From Hevea brasiliensis (Eukaryota > Streptophyta > Magnoliopsida > Malpighiales > Euphorbiaceae), in the NCBI RefSeq assembly GCF_030052815.1, contig NC_079494.1, forward strand, positions 37,000,467 through 37,064,466: a stretch of 64,000 nucleotides of DNA. The letters are read 5' to 3'. The translations under genes and the position numbers were made by a program. The notes under the pieces were generated by a model. That model did not search any database and had not been told where the DNA came from. It saw only the letters and a program-made list of their open reading frames with translations. Below, piece after piece: positions 12,345 to 25,937 of the stretch (positions are counted from its first letter, which is position 1; each line of letters begins with the position of its first letter).

Positions 12345-13761
12345 TTAAAGAGGTTTGTGCACAACTAGCCTATTTATATGTTTTAAATTTATAATGGGTT
12401 TAGAATGAACTTGATAATTGTATTTTCTCTTGTGTACAAGAACTTTAATTCATTGAACGACTTTGTATGATTTAATTATGTTTTCTTCTATGCATTGAAG
12501 AATTTATTGCATGGTTTTGAGAATTATAAATTATGAATTTGATGTGTTGCCAACCTTGTGCATGAATTTAAAATGATTAAATATGTTTAGTGATTTGTAA
12601 ATACTTTTTATGAATAGAAATTGTTTTGAATATGATTTGAAACCACAGTCAATATGGCAATATACTTTGTGTTCTCATTAGCTTGTCTAGTGAGATATCT
12701 CATCCACTTAATGGGGTTGAGTTCCTTCCTCCTGGCTTGCCAGTTGAGGAAGAGTTTGGATGAGTACTCATATATACTAGCTAGTCTTTGTTCCTCCCTT
12801 TAGCCTCGGTTATTGGGAGAGTTTGCTTTGTCGTGGTGTACAACACGGCATCAATTGTGAAATTTTGTGTCATGGGTCTAATTGTGCGAATTATTGGCAA
12901 CACCTTTAAATTATGCATAATTTGATAAATCATGATTGGAATAAATATTATTAGTGATTGAAAAATATTATATTGTTTTATGGTTCAAGAGAAATATGGA
13001 TAAATTATTATTATTTGATCAAAATGTCATTCAAAGGAATGATTTACATGATTGAAAATATTGATTTTTGGATGTTATAAATTTTGAAGAATTTAGAGAT
13101 TTTAAGTTTTTATTTGTTGTGATTTGTCAAGTATGACTTGTATTAAGTTTTAAATTATCAGTTTGTGCACCACTGAGTTCACCGCTCAGCGATAGCTTTG
13201 TATGCTGTCGTAGGTGAAAGAAAATATAGAGCAGCTGAGTAAGATCATTTGGAGTTGTGACTTGAAGACGTGTTGGGACTATCTTCGAGTATATAATAGG
13301 TATACCCTTATATATTAAGTTTTGGTGTAATCATGTAATTATATGTATGTAACCACATTCGAGCAGTTGTACAGAATCACTTGTAATATTATTTTAGGAT
13401 TATAATTAAATGTAAATTTTTGTAATATTAATTTTGTTATCTCAATGAATGTAAACGTTTAACTTTCTTTTTGAGTATTGTAAATAATAAATTATTTTCT
13501 TTGTGATGAGATTTATTGAGAATGAGTTGATTAAGTTCCAATTGGACATGATATATTTTTGTAAATTTTTTTTTTTCCAACAGGTTATGAAGAACTGTTT
13601 TTATATAATTTTACCCGTAACCATGCAGATTTTTCACAAAATTTTAAATAATGCCTAATTTTTCCTAAATGAATTTCATGACATATAATGGAATTGAAAA
13701 TACTTAGTTTAGATTTTTATCAACACGCCAAATTGTTAAATGGAATTTGTTCTGCCAAAAT
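12345..13761 (+). repeat. Fragment of a family C LTR (host of the Athila/Tat-type element and E2)
   Basis: From GGTTTGTGCACAAC it follows the solo LTR at 6613-7980 closely (for example GATGTGTTGCCAACC at 12540 and GTTTGTGCACCACTGAG near 13161). The copy stops before the LTR end because E2 was inserted at 13762. Paired hairpins are at 13173-13189 and 13190-13210. No gene. Confidence 0.8.
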
Positions 13762-16700
13762 TATAACACACCTATTTATATAGCCTAGTATATTTCACTA
13801 TTCCGGTGACCGGTGTCAGTCCGGGCAATTAAGGGAATTAGAACCACACTTAAGACAACTAGATAAGCTTTAAATCCAAATAATTAGTAATTGCCAATTA
13901 GTTAAGTATAAATAAGAAAAACAGAACATAAGAAGTTAAACGAGCCGAGAGTCACAGCGATGGGTGACCTTCTTGGGAAGGACTGCGAAGTCAATTTAAA
14001 CTCAAATTTTGAACCGTAAAATATGATGCCGTGGTTCTTAGGACTATTATGAATATAGTGGAAAAGAGAAAATCATGAAAAGAAATTGTTAAGCCAGTCA
14101 AATAATTACGTCAGGGAGCCGGAAGAAATATTGAATTATTTGCAAACCGGGTTGAACCGGCGATGGCCAATTTGGTCAATTGACCCCGAGAGCTAACTCC
14201 TGACCTAACTGTCAAACAAAATCGGAGAAAAGAAAATTTTGGAGTTAGGAATTAAATTAAAGAACTAATGGAAAAATAAATAGAAAAAAAAGAAAAAGAA
14301 AAAAAGAAAAAGTAAAAAAGTGATGACATCATCATGCATGACATAACGCATGACATAATAAATTTAATTTTAAATTTTGAAAAATGGGATAATTATCTAC
14401 TTAAGTGACCAAATAAAAAAAAGGAAGAAATTAAATTAAAACAAAAATCATTTTTGTTGTCTTCATCCTCATTGTTGCCGTCCACCTCTCCTCTCTCATC
14501 TCTCTCATTTTCTTAACCTCCTCCATTGAAGCTCACTAAAAAGCTTCTTAAACCCAAGATTTGAGCCATAAAATTTATAGATTTCTTAGTTAAAACTTGT
14601 AGTTGAGTCTTGTTAAGAATATTGAAAAGAAAAAAATTGAAGAAAGCTTGAAGAATCAAGAAGTTAGAAAGCTCTATTTGAGGTAAGCTCTCTTCTTTAA
14701 TTTTGATTGAATTATAAGTATAGAAGTAATATGAAAGTGGTTAGAAATACATGAAAACATGCAAAATCATGCCTATCTAGAATCCTAGGAATTTCGGCCA
14801 GTAGCAAACTAATATTGAAATGGGTGATTTTGATGCAAATAATGAAGTGGTTAAGTGTAAGTGAGGGTATGAGTACTAAATATGCATTTAGAATTCAACA
14901 AAAGAGTTAGATATGAAAGTTAGGGTTTGGACCTAGGGTTTGGAAGGCAAAAAAGTGAGAATTGGTTAAATGGTGTGTTTGACCTTGTTTGAGATGAAAA
15001 ATGGTCATTTGTTGTGACACCCCTTACCTGTCTACAGTGTAGCCGAGCAAGTTATGCCACTCAGTGTGCCGGAGCACCAACTTATGTTTCTATTACAATT
15101 TATCCCTTTATAATTCATTTATTTTCAATTTTGATAAATCTAAATTTATCCGCAAATTTTATAGAAAATCCGGCAGAGTGCCGGCTGTAAATTGGAAAAA
15201 TAGTTCTTCTGAACCTGTTTAAAAACACTTCTAAAATAATTTCCAAATCCAAACTCCATTATACACATTCAAGTCAATCTCAAATCATAATACTATTTTC
15301 AAAATTTTTCTGTTCACTTCATCACTTGAAGCATATTCACAATTAATTCTCAACATTTCATTTATCAACATACATTATGCAAAAGATCTCAATAATATGA
15401 AATTTCATATATTTACATTAATACATAATTATAGGAGTTTAGAGTTACAATCCAAACTAATACAAAATGCAAAATACAAAAGGGCCACCTATAGTCCTAA
15501 TGTCCTACTATATGCAGTGCAGATGTGAGGTGACTCCGGACCCTGGATGCAGCTCTGAAGACTCACCCCGTCTGATGTCTGCTGGGCTCCCCAGCTAGGT
15601 CTCCAGTACCTGCGCGTGGCAAAAGCGATGCGCTAAGCAATTCTGCTTAGTGGTGACAATATAAAATAAAATAATATAAAATAAAATAAAATAATTATGC
15701 AGAATGTATGATTTCATTTTTGGGTAGACTTAATTTCTGGTATTATTTGCAATATTATTCAATTAAAATTTGGTAAGGTTTATTAACATTGCCCCAGTAA
15801 CCCATACTAGTTGACTAAACTGGATAAATGGGTAAACTGGCACTGGGTACTAAGTACCTCAGACCATCACACTATCGGTCGCATTGTGTCTCCCGGTGTG
15901 CAACAAAACAGCTAATAAGCTGTAATAATTATCAGGGTTAAAACCCAAGCATATCAACTCAAATAACATAGCCAAAGGCTATTATGTCACAGAATGACAT
16001 GGGAAATCCATGAAACACAGAATGGCATGAAGCCATATGCAGTACTGCTAACAGAACCCTATTGGCATGCCAAGCTATCCAAACCAATCTTGTTAGGTAT
16101 ACTAGGGCATTTTACACTTTTGGGTTTCACAATTTTTGAATTTCAAGTTTTGGTGTTACTATTCACTTCATTAGTTAACCAAAATGTTGACTTTTGCATA
16201 GAAAATAGGTACATTTGTTTTAATACTCCCAACATACCACATTTTGCATTTAAAATTTGTTGGTATTGGTTGCCAATACCATTTCTAAGCTTAATGTTAA
16301 TTAAGCAGAATTTTTAGTTTTCATGCTTCATCTTTACTGTTCCATTGGTCATTTTTGTAGTGGGAATTTGGCAGAATGATTAACATGAAAGTTGTTCCTT
16401 ATTTTGTCTAGTTGAATTTCCTTTTTTGAATCACTCTATTTGGAGTTTTTTAACTCAATTTATGGTCCAAAAACCACAACTGGCCGGATTGAAATTTTTC
16501 TGGACTGGCCATATCTACAGTGTAGTGAATAGTGACTGCAACTCACTTTTTGGATAGGTTTTGGTCATAATTTGGGTTAGGTTCCTTCATGAAAGTTGTT
16601 GGTCTATATCTCTTCTTATTGCTGGAAAAATTTCAGGTCAATTGGACCTTTCTACGTTGAGTTATGGCCAAATGAACAAACGCTGTTCATTTAGTCATTC

Positions 16701-19700
16701 TGCAGAAACAGACTGCAGGTCACCCGGATTAGGGCAAACTTTTGGTTCACTTGGTTTGGTTTCATTGGCATGGTTTCTTCACCAAAGTTGTGCTATTATG
16801 TGTCTAGTCTCATGTCCAATTGGCCTTGCACCAATTGAACCTTTACAATTCAAGTTATGGCTGCCCAAACCTGCAGGACTCATGTCCAATTCTACAGGTC
16901 ACCAAGGGCAGCCACTCCAATCTCAATTCTCACTACATAAACCACTTCATTTCTAAGTTACACACAGCCAAATGGTCAGTATTTGACCATTAAAATATAC
17001 TTTCACCATTAAAATATTAAGGTCTCCAATTTATGCCCAAACCCTAACCCTAATATCTCAAGTCATGCATTTACATACCTTCCATTGTCCTAAGCATTGT
17101 ATTGATGTTAAAGGCAGCCAAATTGCAATTTAACTCTAAGAAATCTTCAAAACTCTACTAGGTTCAAGGATGCCCGAAACTTTGGGATGGGCATACACAA
17201 GATATTTGACAAATTTCTTTGCAATTTTGCACTCAAATATACTTTTTCAACATAAATTTGAAGAGAGACATGAATTTAAGTCACTAACCTCTAGTGGAAT
17301 GAATTTCAAACTTATCAAAGCTCCTCCTTTCTTCTTCCTTTTGCTGTATTTAGCTTGCCCAAAGTGTAGAAATAATTTTTTGTGAAGACCAAGATAGTTT
17401 CAAGGAGGTTTAATGGGTTATCTCAAGCTTTCCTAAGCTCCCATGGAGGTTTCTCTTCTCTTTCTCTTTCTCTTTCTCTAATATTCCCATTGGTTTGGAA
17501 AGAAAATGGCTGTTGGAATTTTCTTCTTTGTTTTCCAGCCCATTTGGTCTCTTTTAAACAAGTTTATGTCATGTGTCAACATTGAGTTGGTTGGGAAAAC
17601 TTTAATGACATCACTATGATGTCATAATGCTATTTTCTTTTATTTTCTCTCCATTTCTTGTCTAATTAATTTCAATTAAATTTTTAACAACATTTAATAA
17701 TATTTTATGTTGTATAAATTATTTATTTAACTGGACAAGTTGGCCAAAAATCGTCTCTGAAGATGAAATGACCAAAATGCCCTCCATTTGGCTTAACGAG
17801 CCAAAATTGTCTGTACCGATTGAAAATTTTTTCTAAGCATTTCCTTGGCATTCTAATGCCATAAGAACCTAAATAACCCTTCTCTGGAGCCCAAAAACTA
17901 TTTTATAATTTTTTTCCCGGGTCTAGGGCTCCTGGTTGCGAGAACTGCAACTTTTCACTAGGTTACCCATCGCTAGGGCATCGGCTCATTTAACTTGGTT
18001 GTATTTTATTTCTAAAATTTTTCCTAAATTTTTCTTATTAATATTTGAGTTAATTATGGTTCCTCACTTTAGTTTAAATATTTTTCTAGGCGTTCTAGCT
18101 GTCCAGACCGACATTGGTCACCAGAACAGTAGACAGTACGTAATAGCTAAAGTAAGAATGTTATATTTGTGACCAATTGAGATGTATTGGAAGTGATAGA
18201 AGTGAGTTTGAATTCGGACTGAAAATGGCCATGCTGCAGGTAGCAGGACTAAGGTCCCTTTGAGGGACCAAAACTAAAAATTTACAAGTCCAATTGGTAT
18301 GAGACTAATTGCGAATGAAAATAGACACAAAATGGAACATTTTTCATTTAGGAATCATGCCCAAAAAGTGACCAAAACCTAGTGAACAAATTGACCAAAT
18401 CCGGATTTATGCAGTCTGAACTGTACAAAAATGACCAAATAAACAGTGTTTGTTCATTTAGCCATAACTTAGGCTAGGCAGGTCTAAATGACCTGAAATT
18501 TTACTAGTGGACAGCTGAGATATAGACTTAAAACTTTCATGAAGAACACAAACCCAAATTGTGCCCTTAACCAAGTCATTTGGCCACCCAAAGTTGGTGA
18601 CCTAAAACTGCCAGAACCAGTTTGGTACCCAGAAATCTGGGTTAAGTCCAATCCGGCAGCCATGATTCAAATGGCTATAACTTGAGCTACAAAACTCCAA
18701 ATGGAGTGATTCAAAAAGAGAATAAATTTAAGACAATAGGCCACATTTTCTATGAAGAAAGTTTTTCCAAATTCTAACAGAAAAATGACTAATGGAACAG
18801 TGCAACTTAAGATACCAAAACTGAAAATTTGCAAATTTGCCTAAAAGACTTAGAATTTGAGTAAACAACTAAAACCAACAAATTTAGTAACCAAAATGTG
18901 GTATGTGGGTGAAGTTGGAATTCCCATACCTATTAAGCCTTAGAAAGTCAACAAATTGACTTGAATAGTATCATGAATAGTAACCCCGAAACACAAATTT
19001 TAAAGAACGTCAAGTTTAGCACATTAGAGCTAGATAAAAGTGAATTTAAATTTATTTTTGGATTTATGCTAAGTTATGGTACTGAAACACTATGAAACTG
19101 TGTGTTTTAGAGGAAAAGAACACCGGGAAGGAACCTGAGGTGTCGAGTTAAGTCCAAAAGGCGACTCATATAAGGTTTGTGCACAACGTAGAATTTCTGT
19201 AAATTTTCTTCTGCATATTGTTTTGAATAATTTAAAATATTGAATTGTGACATCATTGTGACAAAATATTTACTATGCTTTTGATTTAAATTATTGGAAG
19301 TTATTTGTGTATATTTGAGATGGCATAAATGTTTAGTAAATTGTTAAGATAAGTTTTGAAACCACAGTGTCATGACCATATATTTGAACACCTCACTAGC
19401 ATGACTAGTGGGGGAAATTAGTTTCGAATTTTGATTTCTTCTCTGGCTGAAGTATTGAGGTGTGTCCTAGTAGAAGAAGAAATTGAATGGATATCCATAT
19501 ATTTGAGCTAGCTAGCCTTGTGATGTGACTTCTCCTTAGCCTCTGGCTATTGAGATTATATTTGTTTCGAGTGGCATGATATAACTATGTGTTTTTATGA
19601 AATGTGTTTTGAGACTTTTGAAATGAAATTGTTTGGATTAAAATTTCATAAGTCATGTTTTGAATGTATTGCTCATGTTCAAATTAAATTTTGAATAAAT

Positions 19701-20502
19701 GTGATTTAAATTCCGCATAAGGTTTATTTTTAGTATGTTGTGCACCACTGAGTCCTAGTACTCAGCGATGGCTATTATTGCTATCGCAGATTTAGAGACT
19801 AGAGGAGCAGTAGAATGAGCTGCTGAGGATTGAGGAGCTACTTGCTTTGAAGTTATCGGGTATATTTTATACCCTGACTATAAAAATTTATTTTGATGTA
19901 TGTAATGTATGTAAAGGTATGGACATGTAAAACTAGTCTTGAGCAATTTGTATAAAGTTTGTAATAAATTTTAGTTTGAATTTCTCTTAATGTAAATTTT
20001 TGTAATGATGTATATAAATTGTTTTATCTTTAATGAAATATGAATAGAAGTATATTGCTTTAAATTGAATGAAATTAATTAATGGTATTTTGATGATTGT
20101 TGAATATTGGAAATTGTGGATTTGATTTTTTTGGGAGTTGATAAATGATGTTGAAATTGATTGGGATGGTTGTGAAATTGAAGAAGTTGTTGAGACAAAT
20201 TATTGGAAGTGCCTTTTTACAAGTATTTGAAGAACTATTTTCTCAAAATACAGCAGGCACTCTGCCGAAATTTCTATAAAATTTGCAGAAAGATAAAATG
20301 GAACAAAAATTTTTATTAGTTTTAAAACTACAAATAAATGATTTTAATATCTATTAGAAAATTCTCACCACTTATAAAAGTAAGAAAATTGTTTTAAAAT
20401 TCCTTGTAGGGTACTTAATGAGTTATCGATAGGTGAAGTTCGGTAGTTCATTAGGTAGTCTATGGAATCATGTTATGCCTTACAGAGGGGTAAGGTGTGA
20501 CA
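13762..20502 (+). repeat. E2 5' LTR (family B), split by a solo family A LTR
   Basis: The start is TATAACACAC (G-to-A change from TG) and the end is GGTAAGGTGTGACA, eight bases before the primer site. Without the insertion it is about 3.58 kb. It carries a 5S-like motif at 13931-13992 (GAAGTTAAACGAGCC, then GCGATGGGTGACCTTCT), a CT-rich stretch near 14480-14515, degenerate repeat units up to 14990 and again from 18171, paired hairpins at 19748-19765 and 19766-19786, and an AATAAA at 19963 that could be the polyadenylation signal. No gene. Confidence 0.9.
15013..18165 (-). mobile_element. Solo LTR, family A, target duplication TTTGT
   Basis: Plus-strand ends are TGTGACACCC and AATGTTATA, so in its own sense it begins TATAAC (TG decayed to TA) and ends GTGTCACA. 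TTTGT occurs at 15008-15012 and 18166-18170, and without it the host LTR reads straight through as in the family C copy near 5605. Length 3153 bp; it is the same family as the E1 LTRs. The inverted hairpin pair is at 15612-15633 and 15633-15650 and the 5S-like motif at about 17935-17995. Plus-strand frames at 15994-16317 and 16561-16956 lie antisense to the LTR and are not called as genes. Confidence 0.95.
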
Positions 20503-20510
20503 TGTTTTAG

Positions 20511-20522
20511 TGGTATCAGAGC
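20511..20522 (+). other. Primer-binding site of E2 (initiator tRNA-Met)
   Basis: TGGTATCAGAGC, eight bases after the end of the E2 5' LTR. Confidence 0.92.
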
Positions 20523-20692
20523 AAAACTTTTGAAGTACATTTTAACTTATGAATTTGTGTCTTTTCTTTGTCAAGTACAACTGCTCAATGTCCTTATTTG
20601 TTACATACAGTGCATTACATCATAAATATGAACTAACGGAGGGAAATCTCCATGTGTTACTTGTTCAGGAGATACCCTAACTTCAGATTGAA

Positions 20693-21886
20693 ATGGAAGA
20701 AGGGGATCGCTTAGTCGAGTAATCTAATGAAGCTGAGGCACAAGGGGAAGCCCTAGCTCTACAAAACGTTAGTGGATCAATAGCACTAGCCCTACAAATG
20801 CCGCAGTTTCCTGCATAGTTTGCACAGCAGATGGTGGCAATATTTCAATAAATGGCTGGGGGTATGCCTGCTCAAGCTCCACCCTAAACACCTGTGGTAC
20901 AACTACTGCCTCCAGCCAGACAGTATAACAAGTTATTGAAGTATGAAGCTACTGAATTCAAGGGTACAATAGACCCTTTAGAGGCAGAGCAATGGTTAGA
21001 GAGAATGGACAGAGTGTTTAAGAAGCTGCACTGCCAAGATGAGCTAAAATTTGAATACTCTGTGTCACTATTGCAAGGGGATGCGTATGATTGGTGGAAG
21101 ACCATCCCCCACAGCTTGGCTGAACCACCAGTACTGACCTGGGATGACATCATCAGAGAATTCAGACAAAAATACGTCCCAGACGCATATGTGGATCAAA
21201 AGTTATAAGAATTTCTGAGCCTAAAACAAGGGAACAGATCAGTGGCAGAGTATGAAAGGGAGTTCTCCCGCTTAAGCCACTATGCTGGGAGTCTCCTTTC
21301 TACCAGCAAGGCAAGGTGCAAGAGATTTGAGATCGGTTTGAAGCCCAGTTTGAGGATGCAAGTAGTGGGATTCAGACATAGCAACTTCTCTTAACTCATC
21401 TCTCAAGCACCTAGAAAGGATTGAATCAGAAGCAACACCTGTAAAAGAAAAATCAGAGAAGACTGAGAAAACAGAGAAAGATAAAGGTGAAAAGTCAGTA
21501 GAGCCAAGTTTTGGTAGTACTTCTGGGAAGAGGAAGAAATTTAGTGGACCTAGCAGAGGTCGAGGTGGAAGATTAAGAAGGAGTAGATTTTCTGGATAGA
21601 GACCCCCTAGGTCTGGTCAGCAGTTGAGCAGGGGTTCATATCCTGCCCTCCCCTATGAGACTTGTGGCAAGATTCATGGGGGAGAATGCTATTAGGCAAT
21701 AGGAACCTGCTTTAATTGTGGAGGCAAAGGCCATTTAGCTAAAGACTGCACTAGTGCTCCTAGATTCGGTCCAACTCCTACGATTGCAGAAGGATCTATT
21801 CAGAGTCCTGCTCCCAAAGTTCACAATCAGTTGGCAGAGGAAGAGGCAGAGGTAGAGGCACTGCTTCAGGCAGTCAGGGTACTATT
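20693..21886 (+). pseudogene. gag: E2 gag, broken
   Basis: ATG at 20693 starts a frame whose N-terminus parallels the E3 start at 32121. In-frame stops occur at codon 10 and again in the proline/glutamine-rich leader before 20894; the first four fit CAA or CAG decayed to TAA or TAG. The intact core 20894-21208 has EAEQWLERMDRVFKKL and GDAYDWWKTIPHSL, the retrotransposon gag domain. A further TAA at 21206 and a frameshift near 21390 precede the lysine/glutamate-rich linker. A complete CCHC knuckle CFNCGGKGHLAKDC lies at 21708-21749. Gag is then cut at 21886 by a solo LTR and continues at 25291. Confidence 0.87.
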
Positions 21887-24800
21887 TGTAATACCCCTCA
21901 CCAGTCTACAGTATAGCCGAGCAAGGCGTGCTACACGGCGTGCCGGAACACCTAGTCTGTGATTATTTCATTTCTTGAACTCAATTAGATTTTTAAGAAG
22001 TCTTTTATGTAATGTTCATATCATGCTGTTACTATTGTCATACTTTGATAAAATCAGTGTTTCAAGATTGGTAATAAAAATTTGGCAAGGTGCCGTCTAT
22101 ATTTAGGACAAACTGTCCTTCCAAACATGTTGAAAACAGTTTAATATGATGATATCAAAATCTCAAATATTTCACAATTTCTATTTCTCAGTAAAGTCAA
22201 TAGACTTTTACAGTTATTAAACAGTTCCATAATACAGTCCATAATAATTTAAATATATACATAAAATCTCCATGTTATTTAATATGTACAAAATATTATA
22301 AACTTTAGAGCTTTCATAACATTATAAAATACAGGGCTGAATTTCAAATATACAATAAAAGTACAAAATACAAGATATCCTAAGTCCTACCATGTATGCA
22401 ATGCAGTGCAGATGACTCTGGACTCCTGTACAGATCTGATGTCTCACCCGGCCGTAGGTCTGCTGGGCTCCCCAGCTGTGTCTCCAATACCTACGCATTA
22501 CAAAAGCAACGCGCTAAGCAATTTTGCTTAGTGGTGCCAAATATAAAGAAATATACACTAAAATAAAGTAAATAAAGTGTTTACGAATTTTTGGTGGTCT
22601 TTGTATGTCGAGATCGGATTTAGGTATTTGAATTTAATAGTACTTGAATTATCGCCTGTAGCCTATATACCGACTGCATCGATAAGCGGATATACTGGCA
22701 CTGGGTACCTAGTACCTTGGGCCGTCACACCATCGATCACAAAGTGTCTCCCGGTGTGCAAATAGCGTGGCTAAAAAGCCATATAGTCAATCTGGCGATA
22801 AGCCAAAAATAAATACACAATATGTATAGCTGTAGGCTATTAAAGTCACAGTGCGACATAATAAGCCGTAAAAACACAGTATGGCATAAATCCATTTACA
22901 GAACAGCTATCAGAATCCTATTGGCATGCCAACCTATCCATACTAGTCAACTAGGCAAACTAGGGCACATTATTAATTAATTGTTTAATTCTTCAATTTT
23001 TGGAGTTTACTAACTATTATATAATTCATAAGTCAATGCATATGTTGACCTTTTTAGGTAATATGGATAAGTTGTTTCTAGCATCAATATGTCACAATTT
23101 ATATCTCAATATGCTGCCAATATAGTGCAATTTACCATTTTTACAAGTTGGCATTGATTGCCAAAATGCTTCAAGCATCATTGTATGCAAAATGTCAAAT
23201 TCTTAATTTTTGTGTGCTAGATTGGTCTAGATTAAAGTCCTATTTCCCTTGGTTTTTAGCTTCTGGTCAAAGAAGCAAAATTGTAGCTCTATGTCTTATT
23301 GCACGCGGGGCAAAATTTCAGGTCATTCTGAGTTGTATAGACCAAGATATGGTCAATTTACTAAAGCTGGACAGATTGCACCTTTAGTGCAAAATTTGGT
23401 CAATTTTAGGTCAATTTTGGTTCGGCAGTTTTTGTACCCGAACTTGTGCAAGCCATTTGACTTGGTTCTGGCCATTTATGGGCTTTGGTGTCTTCATAAG
23501 AATTGTAGATCTATATCTAAAATAACCATGGTAAAAATTTCAGGTTAATTGGACCTGTTTTGAGTGAGTTATGGTCATCCAAAGGATTACTGTTCATATG
23601 GTCAAAAATCTGGGTTGCAAGGTTGCTAATCCGGATTTGGTCATTTTTAAGGTCAGTTTCTAGGCAGAATTTTGGCAACATTTCTAAATGAAAGTTGGCC
23701 TATTTGGTGTCTAGTTTCACCCCTTATTGGCCTCATACCAATTGGGTTTATAGTTTGGCACTTATGGCCTAATTTATGTACTGCCTTCACACACAACCTA
23801 CACAAAGCACATACACTTCCAATTTGATATTCCTTCTCCTCCTCATTTCTTCAATATTCAATCAATAACACTTCCATATATATATTGTACACAATTCCAG
23901 CAACAATTTTGGGTAGAATATTCAAGTGCTCAATGCACACAATTCACCATTAAGTTCAACATTCACTTCCACCAAAATTCAACATATTTCAATGTCAATA
24001 TTACACGTACACTTCAACATAATCATACTTCAATATCACTTACACTTGCTGCCCACAATTTAACATTAGCATATTTCATTAATAACTACATGTTCACACA
24101 CAAATTCATGCTATTAGGGGCTGCCAAATATGGCAGTTTGCTCAAGGCATCAAAGTTCCATTTCACACCCTTAATTCAAACACTACATGCATATACTTAG
24201 ATACAAACTTACTATAACTTTCATTTAAATTAATCAACCTTCATTTCCATTTATTAGAAGTAAAAATAACTTAAGCTCGACAAAGGTTCATGGCTGCCAA
24301 AAATGGACAAGTCCATTTCTCACTATTTCTTTCATTTCTCTTCACCAAAATACTCACCTCAACCTAAACACAAGGTTTACTAAAGCAAGGGAGAGGTTTT
24401 GGACACTTACCACTTTTGAAGCTTATCAAAACTTCACCAAATCTTGCTTTTCTTGTTGCCAATATCTTCCCCAAGGTGAGTAGGCAAGCTTTAATGAAGG
24501 AAAGAAGTGGAAAGGATGGCTTGATCATGCACCCATGGAGGTTGCATGTGGGGTGGCCATGGTGATTTCCATGGTGGAATTCATTTCTGCAAAGTAAAAT
24601 GGGATGATGAAGAAGATGATGGTGAGTGCTATCTGCTGTCCCAAGGCTGTGATAAGGGTCCTAATATCCAAGTTAGTGGAGCACTAACTTGGATTTTAAT
24701 GTTAATTATTCAAAGTTTCATAAATTGGATTTTATCCCCCATTTCTTTCACTATTCTTATAATGTATCACAATTTAATTTTTTATGACATTTTCTAAGTG

Positions 24801-25290
24801 TAATATCATTTATTTTTATTGGAGATTAAGGTCAAAAGGCAACACTATGTGTTAAATGACCAAAATACCCCACTTCGGGTTATATTCCTGATTTTTCAGT
24901 AACACCGATTTTTGTCTGTTTCTCGATTTTTCATTTTTCTTTATACTAATCTATTAATTTTTCTTTGATATTTCTAGTGTTAATTACATTTCAATAAACC
25001 TTTATTTATGTCTCAAAATTAAATTCAGAGGGTTCCCCGCAGTCCTGGGGTTGGCAACGGCCTTCCCAGTGCAATCACTCATTGCTGCGGTGCCGGCTCG
25101 TTTAACTTAGCATCATTTTCTCTCTTTCATTTTTGTTTGATTTTTCTTGTATTTTCTTTTTATTTATTTCATCATTATATGTCTGTTCACTATCACCGAA
25201 GTGTAGTTCTAGACATCCTGACTTGCCTGGACTATTATTTGACTACTGGAGCAATAGAACATACAGAACACGTATAGGGAGGATATTACA
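21887..25290 (-). mobile_element. Solo LTR, family D, target duplication CTATT
   Basis: The 3404-bp LTR has plus-strand ends TGTAATACCC and GGATATTACA. CTATT flanks it at 21882-21886 and 25291-25295, and the E2 gag-protease linker resumes after the duplication. It resembles family A most closely. The inverted hairpin pair is at 22494-22513 and 22514-22531. A weakened 5S-like motif is near 25050-25110. Frames inside it (22577-22765, 23148-23548, 24546-24797, 25133-25360) have no recognisable product. Confidence 0.95.
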
Positions 25291-25937
25291 CTATTGGTCA
25301 GTCAGCACAAGGAAGTGCTTCAGCCAGAGTTTACATGATGAGACAGCGAGAAGAGGCTAAGACTTCTGATGTTGTAGCTAGTACATTCTCTATCTCTGAT
25401 CAAGATGTATTTGTGCTGTTTGATCCAGGTTCAACCCACTCATATATTAGTGCTAGCATAGTTAGTTCACTTGCTGTTCCGTGTATCAAAATGGGTTTTG
25501 AGGTGCTAATAACTAGTTCGTTAGGACAAGAGGTTTGGGTCAACATAATCTATAGAGATTGTCCTTTGGTGATCCAAGGACATATTTTTCTGTCAGATTT
25601 GATTGAAATGCCCTTCAGAGATTATGATATTATCTTGGGCATGGATTGGTTAGCCAGGCATCATGCTATGATTGACTGTAGACTGAAGATAGCCACTTTT
25701 GGTCTTCCTATGTATGGTGATGTGGTAATACATGGGGAGAGGCATTTATTGCCATCAAACATCATTTCGGCTGCACTAGCCAGAAGGATGATCAAAAAGG
25801 GGTGTGAAGCATACTTGGCACATGTGATAGACACCCAAGTGGGGAGTCCAGCACTGAGGAACATCCCTACAGTATGTGACTATCCGGATGTGTTTCCTGA
25901 TGAATTGCCAGGATTACCTCCCGAAAGAGAGGTGTAG
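25291..25937 (+). pseudogene. pol: E2 protease segment
   Basis: After the gag linker the pre-protease motif (ARVYMMRQREEAKTSD) leads into an aspartic protease. FDPGSTHSYIS carries the active-site DxG at about 25422, [18 protein letters not shown] follows, and ALARRMIKKGCEAYLAHV leads towards RT. The frame is open from 25335 until TAG at 25935-25937, right after LPPEREV. The same TAG stands at the same place in E3. The protease would cut Gag-Pol inside the particle. Confidence 0.87.

Noticed and set aside
15994..16317. 107-codon plus-strand frame
   Set aside because: It lies antisense in the inverted solo LTR, with no start context or homology visible.
25133..25360. 75-codon frame running from the solo LTR into E2
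   Set aside because: It crosses an LTR-host junction; only the part after 25291 belongs to E2.
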